Source: Begonia masoniana (lineage: Eukaryota; Streptophyta; Magnoliopsida; Cucurbitales; Begoniaceae). From it: 64,000 nt of DNA. Below are positions 42,466 through 53,894 of this stretch, in pieces. Location of the stretch: NCBI GenBank assembly GCA_022432975.1, contig CM039502.1:21105228-21169227 (forward strand), in the 5' to 3' direction. Positions within the stretch are counted from its first letter, which is position 1. Every line of letters starts with the position of its first letter. A model generated the notes under the pieces. It ran no database searches. It was not told where the DNA came from and worked only from the letters and a program-made list of their open reading frames with translations. Position numbers and translations under genes: made by a program.

Positions 42466-44721
42466 TGTAGCACCTGGTGCTATCGAACCAGCCTTTTATT
42501 ATTAAAGTAATACACTTGACTAGGTAATGAATTAAATAAGGTTATTGAACAACTTGTTAAGGGTATTAGAGTAATTTACAATGTTCAAAAGTTGGGTAAC
42601 GTATTTAAGGATAAGGGTTGGGTTTATTGCACTGTAGCCGCCACTCCCCTCTCATACTCTTCTCTTCGGAAACTTTCAGCTCAAGCAGCCGAGCTCTCTA
42701 GGCGATTCTCCTCGCTCGGTTCTCCTTCGACTTAGGTAAGTTTCTTTTCCTTATTTCTCTTGTGGTATAGTGGTGAAATGCCTGGAGGATTGCAATGTGA
42801 GGATTTTGAGGATGCTGAGATTGAGTGTAGATTCGGGTTTTAGCGATAAGTAGGAATGCTCGGGTAGTAGAGTTTCTAACTAGATTTCTCGAACCGCTGT
42901 TTGATATTTTGAAAGGTTTAGTGAAGCCTTGATTTATATTCTGTATGAACTTAGGTGAACAGACCTCCGAAGTAGCTAGCAACCAGACAGATTTCCAGGA
43001 GCCAGGTAAGTAAAGTATTGCTTGTGCCTTCGGGCCTACATCACAAAACAGTAGGTTTATGTATGCTTGAATGTTTCTATTGTCCATGCATCATGTTTTG
43101 TTAAAAGTTACGAAAATGAATTTCATGTAAGGAATGGTAAGGTATGAACTGTATGCGACAAACAAGCTATTAAGGGAACTAATCCACCCCTTAACTTATG
43201 AAGGGATTTAGACATTGGGAGAATTGATCCCACTCCCAAGGGAACCATGGGATCAGATCAAGTGTTAAGGGAATTCATCTGCCCCTTAATTAAGTAGGAG
43301 GATGTAGACATTGGGAGAATTGATCCCACTCCCAAGGGAACCATGGGATCAGATCATGTTATGAACGAATGCGTATGCCACTGAGATGAGAAAAATAGAA
43401 ACTGCATATTTAGGAGTTTAAGTTCAGCATTTTACTTCATTCATATACTGCTTTACTTACTTAGCATTAGGCTAATAGATGAGTTTTGTGATGTAGGTGA
43501 AGAAGTGTTAGCAGGTGTGTCTCCTGATCGTGTTGAGGAATAGTGGACGTTGGAGGAGTGCATTCAGGCTTCGGCATGGTAACTGATGGGGCGGTTTAGC
43601 ATGTTGTCTACAGATGTGGAGGTTTAGTGGATAATGATTTAATCGAGTATATGAAGTTTTTAGTAAATGAGATTACAGCTATTTGACTTTGTTTTCGAGA
43701 ATTTCTGATTTTCATGTTTTTACTGATTTTGATCAATACAATGACTTGGAGTGTTATGAATGGATTTTTGGTAAAATGTTTTAAGTCTGTTAGATAGTCG
43801 AAGCTTTCTCGGGTTATAGACAGGTTGTTTAGTCCATTGGTAGGATTTGAATAATTTTTGTATCAGTGGATATGTGTAGAGGTTTATTGCGTTCTGTGGA
43901 AGGAAATCGCGTTGATGTCTATCGGAAGAAGGAAGTCTATCGGTAGATGTGGTGTGTCAGTCTGTCGGAAGACGAAAGTCTATCGGCAAATGCCTTAAGG
44001 AGTCATGTGAGAAGCACGTGTCGGCAAATGTAGTCTATTCGATCGAAAGGTGTAGAGTATTAAGTCGTCGAGTAGTGATCGGCAGGTGTAGTCTGAGAGA
44101 GTTAAGGGGTTTTGTCGTTTAGCGAATCGGAAGATGTAGAGTAATCTGTTTGTCGTTTAGTGAATCGGAAGATGTAGTGTATGTTTTAATTCTATCGGAA
44201 GGAGTCATATTGTTGTTATCGGAAGATGTCGTGTGTTTATCTATTGAGAGATGAAATTGCGCTGACTTCATCGGCAGATGAGTTTATGTTAACTTCATCG
44301 GCAGATGAAGTGGTGTATGAAGTTCTCACGACTTCATCGGCAGATGAAGTTGTGGGTGAAGTCGTGTAGACGTCATCGGCAGAAGCCTTTGGTTTTCTAC
44401 TTCTGCTTCTTCTGTTGACTTTGTCGTCGGCAGATGAATTCGACTTTTGTAATTCCTTGAGTAGTCCATCACTTAAAACCTTAATTCTTTTGACCGGACA
44501 CTTGAGATATTTCCATTAATCTTTCCAACAATATTTTCACCGCTAGTTTAACCCCATTGTAGTTTTAAATAATTTTTCCGCTGCAAAGTTTTCAAATGTT
44601 TTGAACGTTTAGTAAACGTCAAATTTTGTATGTCGAATGAAGTTTTAAATTTATTTGAAATTTCTTAGTCATGGTCAAGTAATGAGTAGCGAACCGGGTT
44701 CAGATAACTCGGGGCGTTACA
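42466..44721 (+). repeat. Element F left LTR
   Basis: TGTAGCACCTGG to GGGGCGTTACA. Donor 42736 (TTAG|GTAAGT), acceptor 42954, mini-exon 42955-43005, donor 43006 (CCAG|GTAAGT), a degenerate GGGCCTACA block (about 43030), two tandem 95-bp units (about 43170-43357), acceptor 43496, and a cluster of TATCGGAAGATG / CATCGGCAGATGAAGT repeats (about 43905-44440). Confidence 0.95.
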
Positions 44722-44724
44722 GTA

Positions 44725-44737
44725 TGGTATCAGAGAC
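44725..44737 (+). promoter_or_regulatory. Primer binding site of element F
   Basis: TGGTATCAGAGAC, three bases after the LTR, complementary to initiator tRNA-Met apart from its last bases. Confidence 0.88.
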
Positions 44738-44876
44738 ATTCAGTTAAACCGTTCAAAAGATTACTCATCAGTGCCAACCGTCGCATGAAAGTACTCCAAC
44801 AACTGTAAGTGTTTATGTTAGCTTCAGTTATAAGATGTTTATGAGTATAGATAACTTTGTGCAGAACCTTAGACAA

Positions 44877-47800
44877 ATGGCTAGACGACCAGGGAGACCA
44901 AGAGTACCTAGGGAGATGCCAAACTTGAGGAATGAAGAAGATTCAAGTGTAATTAGACAGCTGACGGAGTTGATGCGTCAGCAGACAGATATTGTGCGAC
45001 AGCAATCTGACCAGTTAGGTGTGTTATTGAGTCGGGAAACACAAGGAAGTGCCAATTCAGGTCACGTCAATGAGCATTCAGGGGATAGATTTCGTAGGCT
45101 GCAACCGCCCACATTTGATGGAAAGTCATCTAACCCGATTGTTGCTGAGGAATGGCTTCGAAAGATAGAGAGCATGTTCAGGTGTGCCAATGTTGGAGAA
45201 GGGGAGAAAGTCATTTTGGCAACGTTTCATCTAGCAGGGGATGCACAACTTTGGTGGGAGTCGCTGGAGATCACCACCGATATTGCAACCATGTCCTGGT
45301 CGCAATTCAAGGAAGTCTTCTATGAGAAATATTTTAGCACCACTGTCCAGAACGTAAAGAAGGCTGAGTTTTTGAGCTTGAAGCAGACTGGGTCTGTGGC
45401 AGAGTACAATAGGCAATTTGAGTCTCTGTCAAGGTTTGCTGGATACCTTGTTCATAGAAATGAGGATAAAGTGTTTCAATACCTGCAAGGTCTAAAGCCA
45501 GAGATTTACAGAGGAGTGAAGTACTCAGGCATTAAAGGCTTGTCATTCAGCGAAGTAGTGTCTACTGCATTGGAGGCAGAAGAAGCTGAAATGAAGTGTG
45601 CTGGACCAAAGGAAGCCCCGCGAAAGTTCTTCCAGCCCCACCAACAGAGGGGAATAAAGAGACCCGCTGATGGTCAGAGTGGCCCTGCTAAGATAAAACA
45701 GAGAATATTTTCCATGATGGAGTCGGGCGAAGAGGACCAGCCCGCTGTTGTGTCAGGTACTATATTGGTTAATTCTATGCCTGCTTTTACCTTGCTAGAT
45801 TCAGGAGCAACCCATTCTTTTGTTGCGTCTGCTTTTGCTGATAAATTAGAAGTACAATCCACACCTTCTAGGCATGTATTCAATGTTGCTTTACCCTCTG
45901 GTGAACATTTACATTCCAACCAAGTGTTGCATGATTGCATGGTATTAGTAGGGGACAAAAATCTACCTGCTGAATTAATTGTTATGGATATAATGGGATT
46001 TGATGTAATCTTAGGAATGGATTGGTTGTTTAAACACCACGCCATAATTGATTGTAGGACTGGGATAGTTAGTTTCCAATCCCCTGGTGGTTTGAAACAT
46101 ACCTTCCAAGCTTCAGAGAAGAGTAAGGAAATGTCTGTTATGACTTCTTTAAATTTTAGACCTTCACCATGCAAGGAGTACTTGTGCTTCTTGGCATGTG
46201 TTCTAGATACACAACTTGTAGGTAAGGCAACTCCTCAAAATATCCTTGCTGTCCAAGACTTCCCAGAAGTGTTTCTGGATGACCTTCCCGGTTTGCCACC
46301 GGATAGAGAAATTGAGTTTGTTGTAGATGTCTACCCTGGAGCAGAACCTGTGTCTAAAAACCCATATAGACTAGCACCAACAGAACTTAAGGAGTTAAAG
46401 AAACAGTTGGAGGACTTGTTGGAGAAGGGATTCATACGCCCTAGCTTCTCACCGTGGGGTGCACCTGTCCTCTTTGTCAAGAAGAAAGATGGATCGATAC
46501 GTATGTGCATAGACTATAGAGAATTAAACAAGCTGACCATCAAAAACAAGTATCCCCTGCCTAGGATTGATGATTTATTTGACCAGCTCAATGGTGCAAG
46601 AGTTTTCTCTAAGATTGACTTAAGGTCTGGTTATTATCAGTTGAAGGTTAAATCTGAAGATATCCCAAAGACTGCCTTTCGCACAAGGTATGGGCATTAT
46701 GAGTTTTTGGTTATGTCTTTTGGTTTGACAAATGCACCAGCAGCATTCATGGACCTTATGAATAGGGTGTTTCACGAGTATTTGGACAAGTTTGTTATTG
46801 TATTCATAGACGACATTCTGATCTATTCTAGAACTAAGGAGGATCATGCTAGGCACTTGAATTTGGTGTTAGGAGTACTTAGGCAGCACCAGCTTTATGC
46901 TAAGTTCTCCAAGTGTGAGTTTTGGTTGGATAGAGTTCATTTTCTGGGTCATGTGATCTCTGGAGATGGAATATCAGTCGATCCAGCCAAGGTTCAAGCA
47001 GTTAAGGAATGGCCCCAACCGAAGAATGCTACTGATATTAGAAGTTTTCTTGGACTTGCAGGGTATTATAGAAAGTTCATTGAAGGATTTTCAAAGATTG
47101 CTACACCTCTTACTAAGTTAACAAGGAAAAATGTGAAGTACTTATGGACCGATGAATGTGAGCATAGTTTCCAAGCCTTGAAACAGAAACTGACCAATGC
47201 ACCTATACTAACCCTTCCTGTTGAAAATGGTAAGTTTAGTATTTATTGCGATGCTTCCAAAATTGGACTTGGCTGTGTTTTGATGCAAGACGGAAAAGTT
47301 ATAGCTTATGCATCTAGGCAATTAAAAGTGCACGAGAAGAATTATCCTACTCATGACTTAGAATTAGCTGCAGTGGTTTTTGCATTAAAGATTTGGAGGC
47401 ACTACCTGTATGGACAAACTTGCGAAATATTTTCGGATCATAAGAGTCTGAAGTACATTTTCACACAGAAGGAGCTAAACATGAGGCAACGTAGATGGTT
47501 GGAATTTGTAAAAGACTATGACTTTGAGATTAAGTATCATCCTGGCAAAGCGAATGTAGTGGCGGACGCTTTGAGCAGGGTGACTCCATCGGTTTCTACG
47601 TTGATGCTAGACATACCGATAGCCTTAGAGACTGAATTCCTAAGGTTTAACCTTGAAGCAGTATCTAGCGTGTCAGCCATGCTTTCGGCCATATCTTTGA
47701 GGCCTACTATTTTGGGGAGAATAAAGGAAGTTCAAATGAATGACGCTGAATGCAATAAGTATAAGCTGTACATAGATTCTACTGTCAAGACAGATTTCAA

Positions 47801-47885
47801 CTGCTCGACTGATGGAATCCTTAAGTTTAGAAATAGATGGTTTGTTCCAGCTGATACCGAACTTAGAAAGGAAATTCTTTCTTAG
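44877..47885 (+). CDS. Element F Gag-PR-RT-RNase H-(INT N-terminus) polyprotein, ends at a premature TAG
   Basis: I chose the ATG at 44877 ([13 protein letters not shown]) because it matches the start of related Gags; an in-frame ATG at 44835 is also possible. Domains: coiled-coil Gln-rich segment, capsid ([34 protein letters not shown]), protease [15 protein letters not shown] (about 45790), RT with [11 protein letters not shown] (about 46800), RNase [16 protein letters not shown] to [14 protein letters not shown] (47240-47580). It ends EILS-TAG just before the integrase zinc finger; relatives have Glu there. Oddly, the CCHC zinc knuckle expected between GIKRPADG and KQRIFSMME is absent. Confidence 0.95.
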   Translation: MARRPGRPRVPREMPNLRNEEDSSVIRQLTELMRQQTDIVRQQSDQLGVLLSRETQGSANSGHVNEHSGDRFRRLQPPTFDGKSSNPIVAEEWLRKIESMFRCANVGEGEKVILATFHLAGDAQLWWESLEITTDIATMSWSQFKEVFYEKYFSTTVQNVKKAEFLSLKQTGSVAEYNRQFESLSRFAGYLVHRNEDKVFQYLQGLKPEIYRGVKYSGIKGLSFSEVVSTALEAEEAEMKCAGPKEAPRKFFQPHQQRGIKRPADGQSGPAKIKQRIFSMMESGEEDQPAVVSGTILVNSMPAFTLLDSGATHSFVASAFADKLEVQSTPSRHVFNVALPSGEHLHSNQVLHDCMVLVGDKNLPAELIVMDIMGFDVILGMDWLFKHHAIIDCRTGIVSFQSPGGLKHTFQASEKSKEMSVMTSLNFRPSPCKEYLCFLACVLDTQLVGKATPQNILAVQDFPEVFLDDLPGLPPDREIEFVVDVYPGAEPVSKNPYRLAPTELKELKKQLEDLLEKGFIRPSFSPWGAPVLFVKKKDGSIRMCIDYRELNKLTIKNKYPLPRIDDLFDQLNGARVFSKIDLRSGYYQLKVKSEDIPKTAFRTRYGHYEFLVMSFGLTNAPAAFMDLMNRVFHEYLDKFVIVFIDDILIYSRTKEDHARHLNLVLGVLRQHQLYAKFSKCEFWLDRVHFLGHVISGDGISVDPAKVQAVKEWPQPKNATDIRSFLGLAGYYRKFIEGFSKIATPLTKLTRKNVKYLWTDECEHSFQALKQKLTNAPILTLPVENGKFSIYCDASKIGLGCVLMQDGKVIAYASRQLKVHEKNYPTHDLELAAVVFALKIWRHYLYGQTCEIFSDHKSLKYIFTQKELNMRQRRWLEFVKDYDFEIKYHPGKANVVADALSRVTPSVSTLMLDIPIALETEFLRFNLEAVSSVSAMLSAISLRPTILGRIKEVQMNDAECNKYKLYIDSTVKTDFNCSTDGILKFRNRWFVPADTELRKEILS

Positions 47886-49139
47886 GCACACTCTTCCAGG
47901 TTCTCTGTCCACCCTGGAAGTACCAAGATGTACAGAGATCTCAAGCAGCATTTTTGGTGGCCAGGTATGAAAAGATGTGTGGCGAAGCATGTGGAGTCAT
48001 GTTTGGTCTGCCAACAGATTAAGGCTGAACATCAAAGACCTGCAGGAACATTACAACCCCTACCGGTTCCGGAATGGAAATGGGATCAAGTGGCAATGGA
48101 TTTTGTTACAGGATTGCCTAGAACAACAAAAGGACATGATGCGATTTGGGTAATAGTTGACCGTTTGACCAAATCCACCCATTTTCTGCCGATAAAGATA
48201 ACATATTCGATGGATCAACTTGCTGAGTTGTATGTGCAAGAGATCATTAGATTACATGGAGTTCCAAGCACTATAGTTTCAGACCGAGACTCTAGATTTA
48301 CATCTAAGTTTTGGAAAAGTTTGCATAAGGCTATGGGAACGCAACTTAACTTTAGCACAGCCTTTCACCCTCAAACAGATGGACAATCCGAGAGAACTAT
48401 TCAGACCTTAGAGGATATGCTCCGAGCGTGCATATTAGATTTTCAAGGATCTTGGAGTAAGTATTTACCATTGGTAGAGTTCTCTTACAACAACAGTTTT
48501 CAGGCGACAATAGGAATGGCACCGTATGAGGCATTATATGGACGAAAATGCAGATCATCGTTGTACTGGGATGAAGTTGGTGAAGCACAACTACTAGGTC
48601 CTGATATCGTGCAGCAAACAGTGGAGAAGATTGCCCTCATCCGACAGAGAATTTTGACAGCTCAAAGCCGACAGAAAAGCTATGCAGACAAGAGGAGAAG
48701 AGAACTGGAATTTGAAGTAGAGGATGAAGTTTTTCTTAAGATATCACCATTCAAAGGAGTTGTGAGGTTTGGAAAGAGGGGCAAACTAAATCCTAGATTT
48801 ATTGGACCATTCCCAATTCTGAAGAAGATCGGGAAAACAGCTTATCAGTTACAGCTACCAGCCTCTATGGGAGGAATACATAACGTGTTTCATGTCTCTA
48901 TGTTAAAGAAGTGTGTGCGGGATCCAGCTCAAGTTGTCGAACAGCAAAGCATTGAAATTCAACCTACACTTACCTATGAAGAAAAGCCAGTAAAGATTTT
49001 AGATTTTGCAGTAAAGGTATTACGCAACAAGGAGGTACCATTGGTAAAAGTCTTGTGGCACAATCAGAATACAGAGGAAGCAACATGGGAGCGCCAGCAA
49101 GACATGTTAGACCAACATCCAGAGTTATTCAGGTACTGA
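47886..49139 (+). CDS. Element F integrase with chromodomain-like tail (downstream of the TAG)
   Basis: Same frame as the upstream ORF, separated by one TAG. The HHCC finger ([18 protein letters not shown] ... CLVCQQ), catalytic core ([46 protein letters not shown]) and the C-terminal region ([20 protein letters not shown]) lead to the chromodomain-like end [17 protein letters not shown] and a natural stop. All catalytic residues appear intact. Without readthrough it would not be made as part of the polyprotein. Confidence 0.94.
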   Translation, partial: AHSSRFSVHPGSTKMYRDLKQHFWWPGMKRCVAKHVESCLVCQQIKAEHQRPAGTLQPLPVPEWKWDQVAMDFVTGLPRTTKGHDAIWVIVDRLTKSTHFLPIKITYSMDQLAELYVQEIIRLHGVPSTIVSDRDSRFTSKFWKSLHKAMGTQLNFSTAFHPQTDGQSERTIQTLEDMLRACILDFQGSWSKYLPLVEFSYNNSFQATIGMAPYEALYGRKCRSSLYWDEVGEAQLLGPDIVQQTVEKIALIRQRILTAQSRQKSYADKRRRELEFEVEDEVFLKISPFKGVVRFGKRGKLNPRFIGPFPILKKIGKTAYQLQLPASMGGIHNVFHVSMLKKCVRDPAQVVEQQSIEIQPTLTYEEKPVKILDFAVKVLRNKEVPLVKVLWHNQNTEEATWERQQDMLDQHPELFRY

Positions 49140-49161
49140 ATTTTGAGGACAAAATTCTTTT

Positions 49162-49174
49162 ATGGAGGGTAGAT
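49162..49174 (+). promoter_or_regulatory. Polypurine tract of element F
   Basis: TATGGAGGGTAGAT directly before the right LTR, the same core (GGAGGGTAGA) as in the gypsy array PPT. Confidence 0.85.
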
Positions 49175-51430
49175 TGTAGCACCTGGTGCTATCGAACCAG
49201 CCTTTTATTATTAAAGTAATACACTTGACTAGGTAATGAATTAAATAAGGTTATTGAACAACTTGTTAAGGGTATTAGAGTAATTTACAATGTTCAAAAG
49301 TTGGGTAACGTATTTAAGGATAAGGGTTGGGTTTATTGCACTGTAGCCGCCACTCCCCTCTCATACTCTTCTCTTCGGAAACTTTCAGCTCAAGCAGCCG
49401 AGCTCTCTAGGCGATTCTCCTCGCTCGGTTCTCCTTCGACTTAGGTAAGTTTCTTTTCCTTATTTCTCTTGTGGTATAGTGGTGAAATGCCTGGAGGATT
49501 GCAATGTGAGGATTTTGAGGATGCTGAGATTGAGTGTAGATTCGGGTTTTAGCGATAAGTAGGAATGCTCGGGTAGTAGAGTTTCTAACTAGATTTCTCG
49601 AACCGCTGTTTGATATTTTGAAAGGTTTAGTGAAGCCTTGATTTATATTCTGTATGAACTTAGGTGAACAGACCTCCGAAGTAGCTAGCAACCAGACAGA
49701 TTTCCAGGAGCCAGGTAAGTAAAGTATTGCTTGTGCCTTCGGGCCTACATCACAAAACAGTAGGTTTATGTATGCTTGAATGTTTCTATTGTCCATGCAT
49801 CATGTTTTGTTAAAAGTTACGAAAATGAATTTCATGTAAGGAATGGTAAGGTATGAACTGTATGCGACAGACAAGCTATTAAGGGAACTAATCCACCCCT
49901 TAACTTATGAAGGGATTTAGACATTGGGAGAATTGATCCCATTCCCAAGGGAACCATGGGATCAGATCAAGTGTTAAGGGAATTCATCTGCCCCTTAATT
50001 AAGTAGGAGGATGTAGACATTGGGAGAATTGATCCCACTCCCAAGGGAACCATGGGATCAGATCATGTTATGAACGAATGCGTATGCCACTGAGATGAGA
50101 AAAATAGAAACTGCATATTTAGGAGTTTAAGTTCAGCATTTTACTTCATTCATATACTGCTTTACTTACTTAGCATTAGGCTAATAGATGAGTTTTGTGA
50201 TGTAGGTGAAGAAGTGTTAGCAGGTGTGTCTCCTGATCGTGTTGAGGAATAGTGGACGTTGGAGGAGTGCATTCAGGCTTCGGCATGGTAACTGATGGGG
50301 CGGTTTAGCATGTTGTCTACAGATGTGGAGGTTTAGTGGATAATGATTTAATCGAGTATATGAAGTTTTTAGTAAATGAGATTACAGCTATTTGACTTTG
50401 TTTTCGAGAATTTCTGATTTTCATGTTTTTACTGATTTTGATCAATACAATGACTTGGAGTGTTATGAATGGATTTTTGGTAAAATGTTTTAAGTCTGTT
50501 AGATAGTCGAAGCTTTCTCGGGTTATAGACAGGTTGTTTAGTCCATTGGTAGGATTTGAATAATTTTTGTATCAGTGGATATGTGTAGAGGTTTATTGCG
50601 TTCTGTGGAAGGAAATCGCGTTGATGTCTATCGGAAGAAGGAAGTCTATCGGTAGATGTGGTGTGTCAGTCTGTCGGAAGACAAAAGTCTATCGGCAAAT
50701 GCCTTAAGGAGTCATGTGAGAAGCACGTGTCGGCAAATGTAGTCTATTCGATCGAAAGGTGTAGAGTATTAAGTCGTCGAGTAGTGATCGGCAGGTGTAG
50801 TCTGAGAGAGTTAAGGGGTTTTGTCGTTTAGCGAATCGGAAGATGTAGAGTAATCTGTTTGTCGTTTAGTGAATCGGAAGATGTAGTGTATGTTTTAATT
50901 CTATCGGAAGGAGTCATATTGTTGTTATCGGAAGATGTCGTGTGTTTATCTATTGAGAGATGAAATTGCGCTGACTTCATCGGCAGATGAGTTTATGTTG
51001 ACTTCATCGGCAGATGAAGTGGTGTATGAAGTTCTCACGACTTCATCGGCAGATGAAGTTGTGGGTGAAGTCGTGTAGACGTCATCGGCAGAAGCCTTTG
51101 GTTTTCTACTTCTGCTTCTTCTGTTGACTTTGTCGTCGGCAGATGAATTCGACTTTTGTAATTCCTTGAGTAGTCCATCACTTAAAACCTTAATTCTTTT
51201 GACCGGACACTTGAGATATTTCCATTAATCTTTCCAACAATATTTTCACCGCTAGTTTAACCCCATTGTAGTTTTAAATAATTTTTCCGCTGCAAAGTTT
51301 TCAAATGTTTTGAACGTTTAGTAAACGTCAAATTTTGTATGTCGAATGAAGTTTTAAATTTATTTGAAATTTCTTAGTCATGGTCAAGTAATGAGTAGCG
51401 AACCGGGTTCAGATAACTCGGGGCGTTACA
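49175..51430 (+). repeat. Element F right LTR
   Basis: 2,256 bp, the same length as the left LTR. Differences noticed: A/G near 43161 versus 49870, C/T near 43231 versus 49940, G/A near 43974 versus 50683, A/G near 44291 versus 51000. The tandem 95-bp units are at 49879-50066. Confidence 0.95.
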
Positions 51431-51435
51431 ATCCC

Positions 51436-51990
51436 GGTTTGCACCACGCCAGGTTAGTGTTAATGAGGACAAGGTGCGTCGGTTTATGCAAGGGCTAGGT
51501 CAGGAAATCTGAAAAAATGTCATCATATCAAGGGTGCGGAATGTGCCCTATACAGAGATTGTGGCAAGAGCTCTAGAGATTAAGGCAGCTGAACCAACTT
51601 ACGTCAAACCGACGGAGCTAGCAAGAGGGTTCTTTCAGGAGATCCAGCCTCGACCTCAGAACGAGATTTGGCAACTAAGAGAGCAACAACAACAGCAATA
51701 TAGAGGCGTTAAGAGGCCTTATCGCGAAAAGGACGACCAGGGAAGAGGAAAGCAAATCCAAGAATCTACTGAGAGGCCCGTATGTCGGAAGTGCCAGAAG
51801 GCCCATTTTGGCACTTGTAGATTGAGGACAGACCGATGTTTTAGATGTGGCGAGGTGGGCCACTAGCCCATAATTGTCCAAAGACGGTTACCGATCAGAA
51901 GAGGGTTGCCCCGAGGATGTTTGCCTTCATTGAGCAGGGTAACGTCGATGATGAGGCCAGACCTTCAGCTATTCCAGGTATGGTTATATG
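51436..51990 (+). pseudogene. Element D Gag, C-terminal half with zinc knuckle
   Basis: It continues Gag after element F: RFAPRQVSVNEDKVRRFMQG, a stop, then VPYTEIVARALEIKAAEPTY, a Gln-rich linker, and CRKCQKAHFGTCRL followed by the knuckle CFRCGEVGH with a one-base loss near 51865 that puts LAHNCPK out of frame. It ends with RMFAFIEQGNVDDEARPSAI, where related elements enter the protease; here coding similarity stops. Confidence 0.85.
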
Positions 51991-53880
51991 TTGACTGTTA
52001 AAGAAATGAAGAACAAGAGAATAAAAGTGTAGTGTAGGGTGAGGATTTGAGTGTAATAATTGTGCGAGAGATAAAAGTAGACTTGAAAATAGAGAAGTAA
52101 GAGAATAGTAGAAACCTCGACGATAAGGCAGTAGGTTAAATACAGGATGATATGTATCTCATAGAGAGAGAGTTATGCATTAATAGGATTAGCCTTACTT
52201 CACCATAAAAAGTTGTGCACTTAGAGTTTAATTATCATTAGAGAGATACAATGTATGAAGTATAAGGTTTAAGTAGATAGAAATTGGACCTTAATTGACA
52301 AACCCTCGGAGTTTTAGAGTATTATGAAACTTATTGAGGAATACCCTAGATCGCCAAAGTACAATTAGTACGTTTGAGTGAATAAGATAACGTGGTAGAG
52401 ACTCGTATCTCTTAGACCCATGTGAAGAAGAAAGTATTTAGACGAAAGTTATATTTAGGAATTCGATTTAGGTAAATTATTGAAGGGGTACGGGAAGTGT
52501 GGATTACTTTTGTTAGGGAGGTAAGAGATCAATGTAAAGTCGTGAATGTAAGATCTGGGTATTGCGTAGGAATATTCGTATTGACAAATAGCAGCGAAGA
52601 AAGTAAGTGATCTAATTGAAGTTGGGAGGTTAACGAATCTTAAGGCAATAAAGGGTCAAGGTTATACAAAGGGTAAGATTTTAGAATTTGAGGAGATATG
52701 GATTTATGATGTAAACTTATCTACAACAAGTTTGCTAACAAGAAGATCGTGGGATAAATCGTTGCAAGGCAACAAAGTAGAATATTCAGAACCGACTAGG
52801 AGGAACAAAAGAGGGTAAGGTCATTCAGTAACGTTAAGGTAATCCTCGTGCAATATTAGGGATAGGTGAAGGAGATTGTTGGATTCAATGAGAAATTGAG
52901 ATTTGAAGTTAGAATAAAGAGAATGATGATTTTCATAGAAACCATTTAAGTAAACTTAAGTAAAATGATGATTTTCAAAGGTTCGACTCGTGTTTGACCA
53001 GTCGGGACCAATGGATACCCAAGTGACTTAAGGTTAGAAGGAATAGTTTAGAGCAAATCCATGGTGAGACTTAGGGACTTGATTGTACTCAAAGTTAATG
53101 GAGATTTAAGTTAGACAAGTAAGCATATTATAAATAGTATAAGAATTTCAGTTAGGACATAACGAGGGAGCTCATTAATGTGACTTAGGATCTCATTGAC
53201 AGGATGATGTGCGAAATATAGAGAATAGAGTTTTAGTTGAAAAGCCCACATAGGAATAGTTATTTAAAACCGGTGAGGTGTTCAAGAAAGTGTACAACTT
53301 GGATACTATTGATGAAATAGTTATGAGTGATCATTACTAGTGAAAACATAGAAATCTGAGTTAGCATGCATCCTGACTACGGATAGAGCCGATGAATTTA
53401 TGTAGAAATAGGATTACAGCCCAGGGGTCGATGAAAATTGAGGACTTGAAATGAGTTTCGATTGAGAAAGCTTAAACGTAAGGTCAAATTAATGGGTTAG
53501 GGAGTTTAATGTCCGAATGATTAAATATAGACCAAAGCATACGCGAGTCGTTAAATGTAAAATACACAGTTGGGGGTCATTCGATTGGGAACTTGGGAAT
53601 TTGGTAAGACTCCATGCGTAAGCAAAGACGTGTTTAGGACAATTGGAAGTAAGGAATACAGTTATGAGGTTAATGTTGTATCAATTGATTATAAGAGTTT
53701 TGTTTTAGAACCACAGAGAGAGATTCCAAGTATAGATAGAATCAAAGTTTTTAACTAAGAAATTAGAATTTTGAGAGATAAAAGGAAGGAACACAAAAGG
53801 TGCGGAATAAGGCCGCAAAACATGAGGCGTTAATGTCAAGAATGATAAGCTAAATCAAATTTTGAGGACAAAATTTCAAT
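51991..53880. other. Element D internal region without recognisable pol
   Basis: About 1.9 kb of purine-rich plus-strand sequence with frequent stops in all frames. The longest plus frame (53570-53758, 62 codons) ends LEPQREIPSIDRIKVFN; the following RILRDKRKEHK faintly recalls a chromodomain-like tail, but I would not call it. The last bases (TTTGAGGACAAAATTTCAAT) match the usual end of pol/PPT region in element F, so the region replaces or has lost pol. Confidence 0.6.
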
Positions 53881-53894
53881 TAAGGTGGATGGAA
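53881..53894 (+). promoter_or_regulatory. Polypurine tract of element D
   Basis: TAAGGTGGATGGAA immediately before TGTAACGCCC of the right LTR. Confidence 0.75.

Larger units (their letters stand above)
42466..51430 (+). mobile_element. Young Tekay/Del-like Ty3/gypsy element (element F)
   Basis: 8,965 bp with two 2,256-bp LTRs, a PBS, one gag-pol frame with a single internal stop, and a PPT. TSD ATCCC is perfect (42461-42465 and 51431-51435). By eye the LTRs differ at only about four positions, so insertion was recent and the youngest datable event here. It has the same gene order and C-terminal motif as the gypsy array but is a distinct family with a different LTR. Confidence 0.96.

Noticed and set aside
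53570..53758. Chromodomain relic at the end of element D
   Set aside because: Only a few residues (RILRDKRKE) recall the motif and the frame has a stop; too weak to call.
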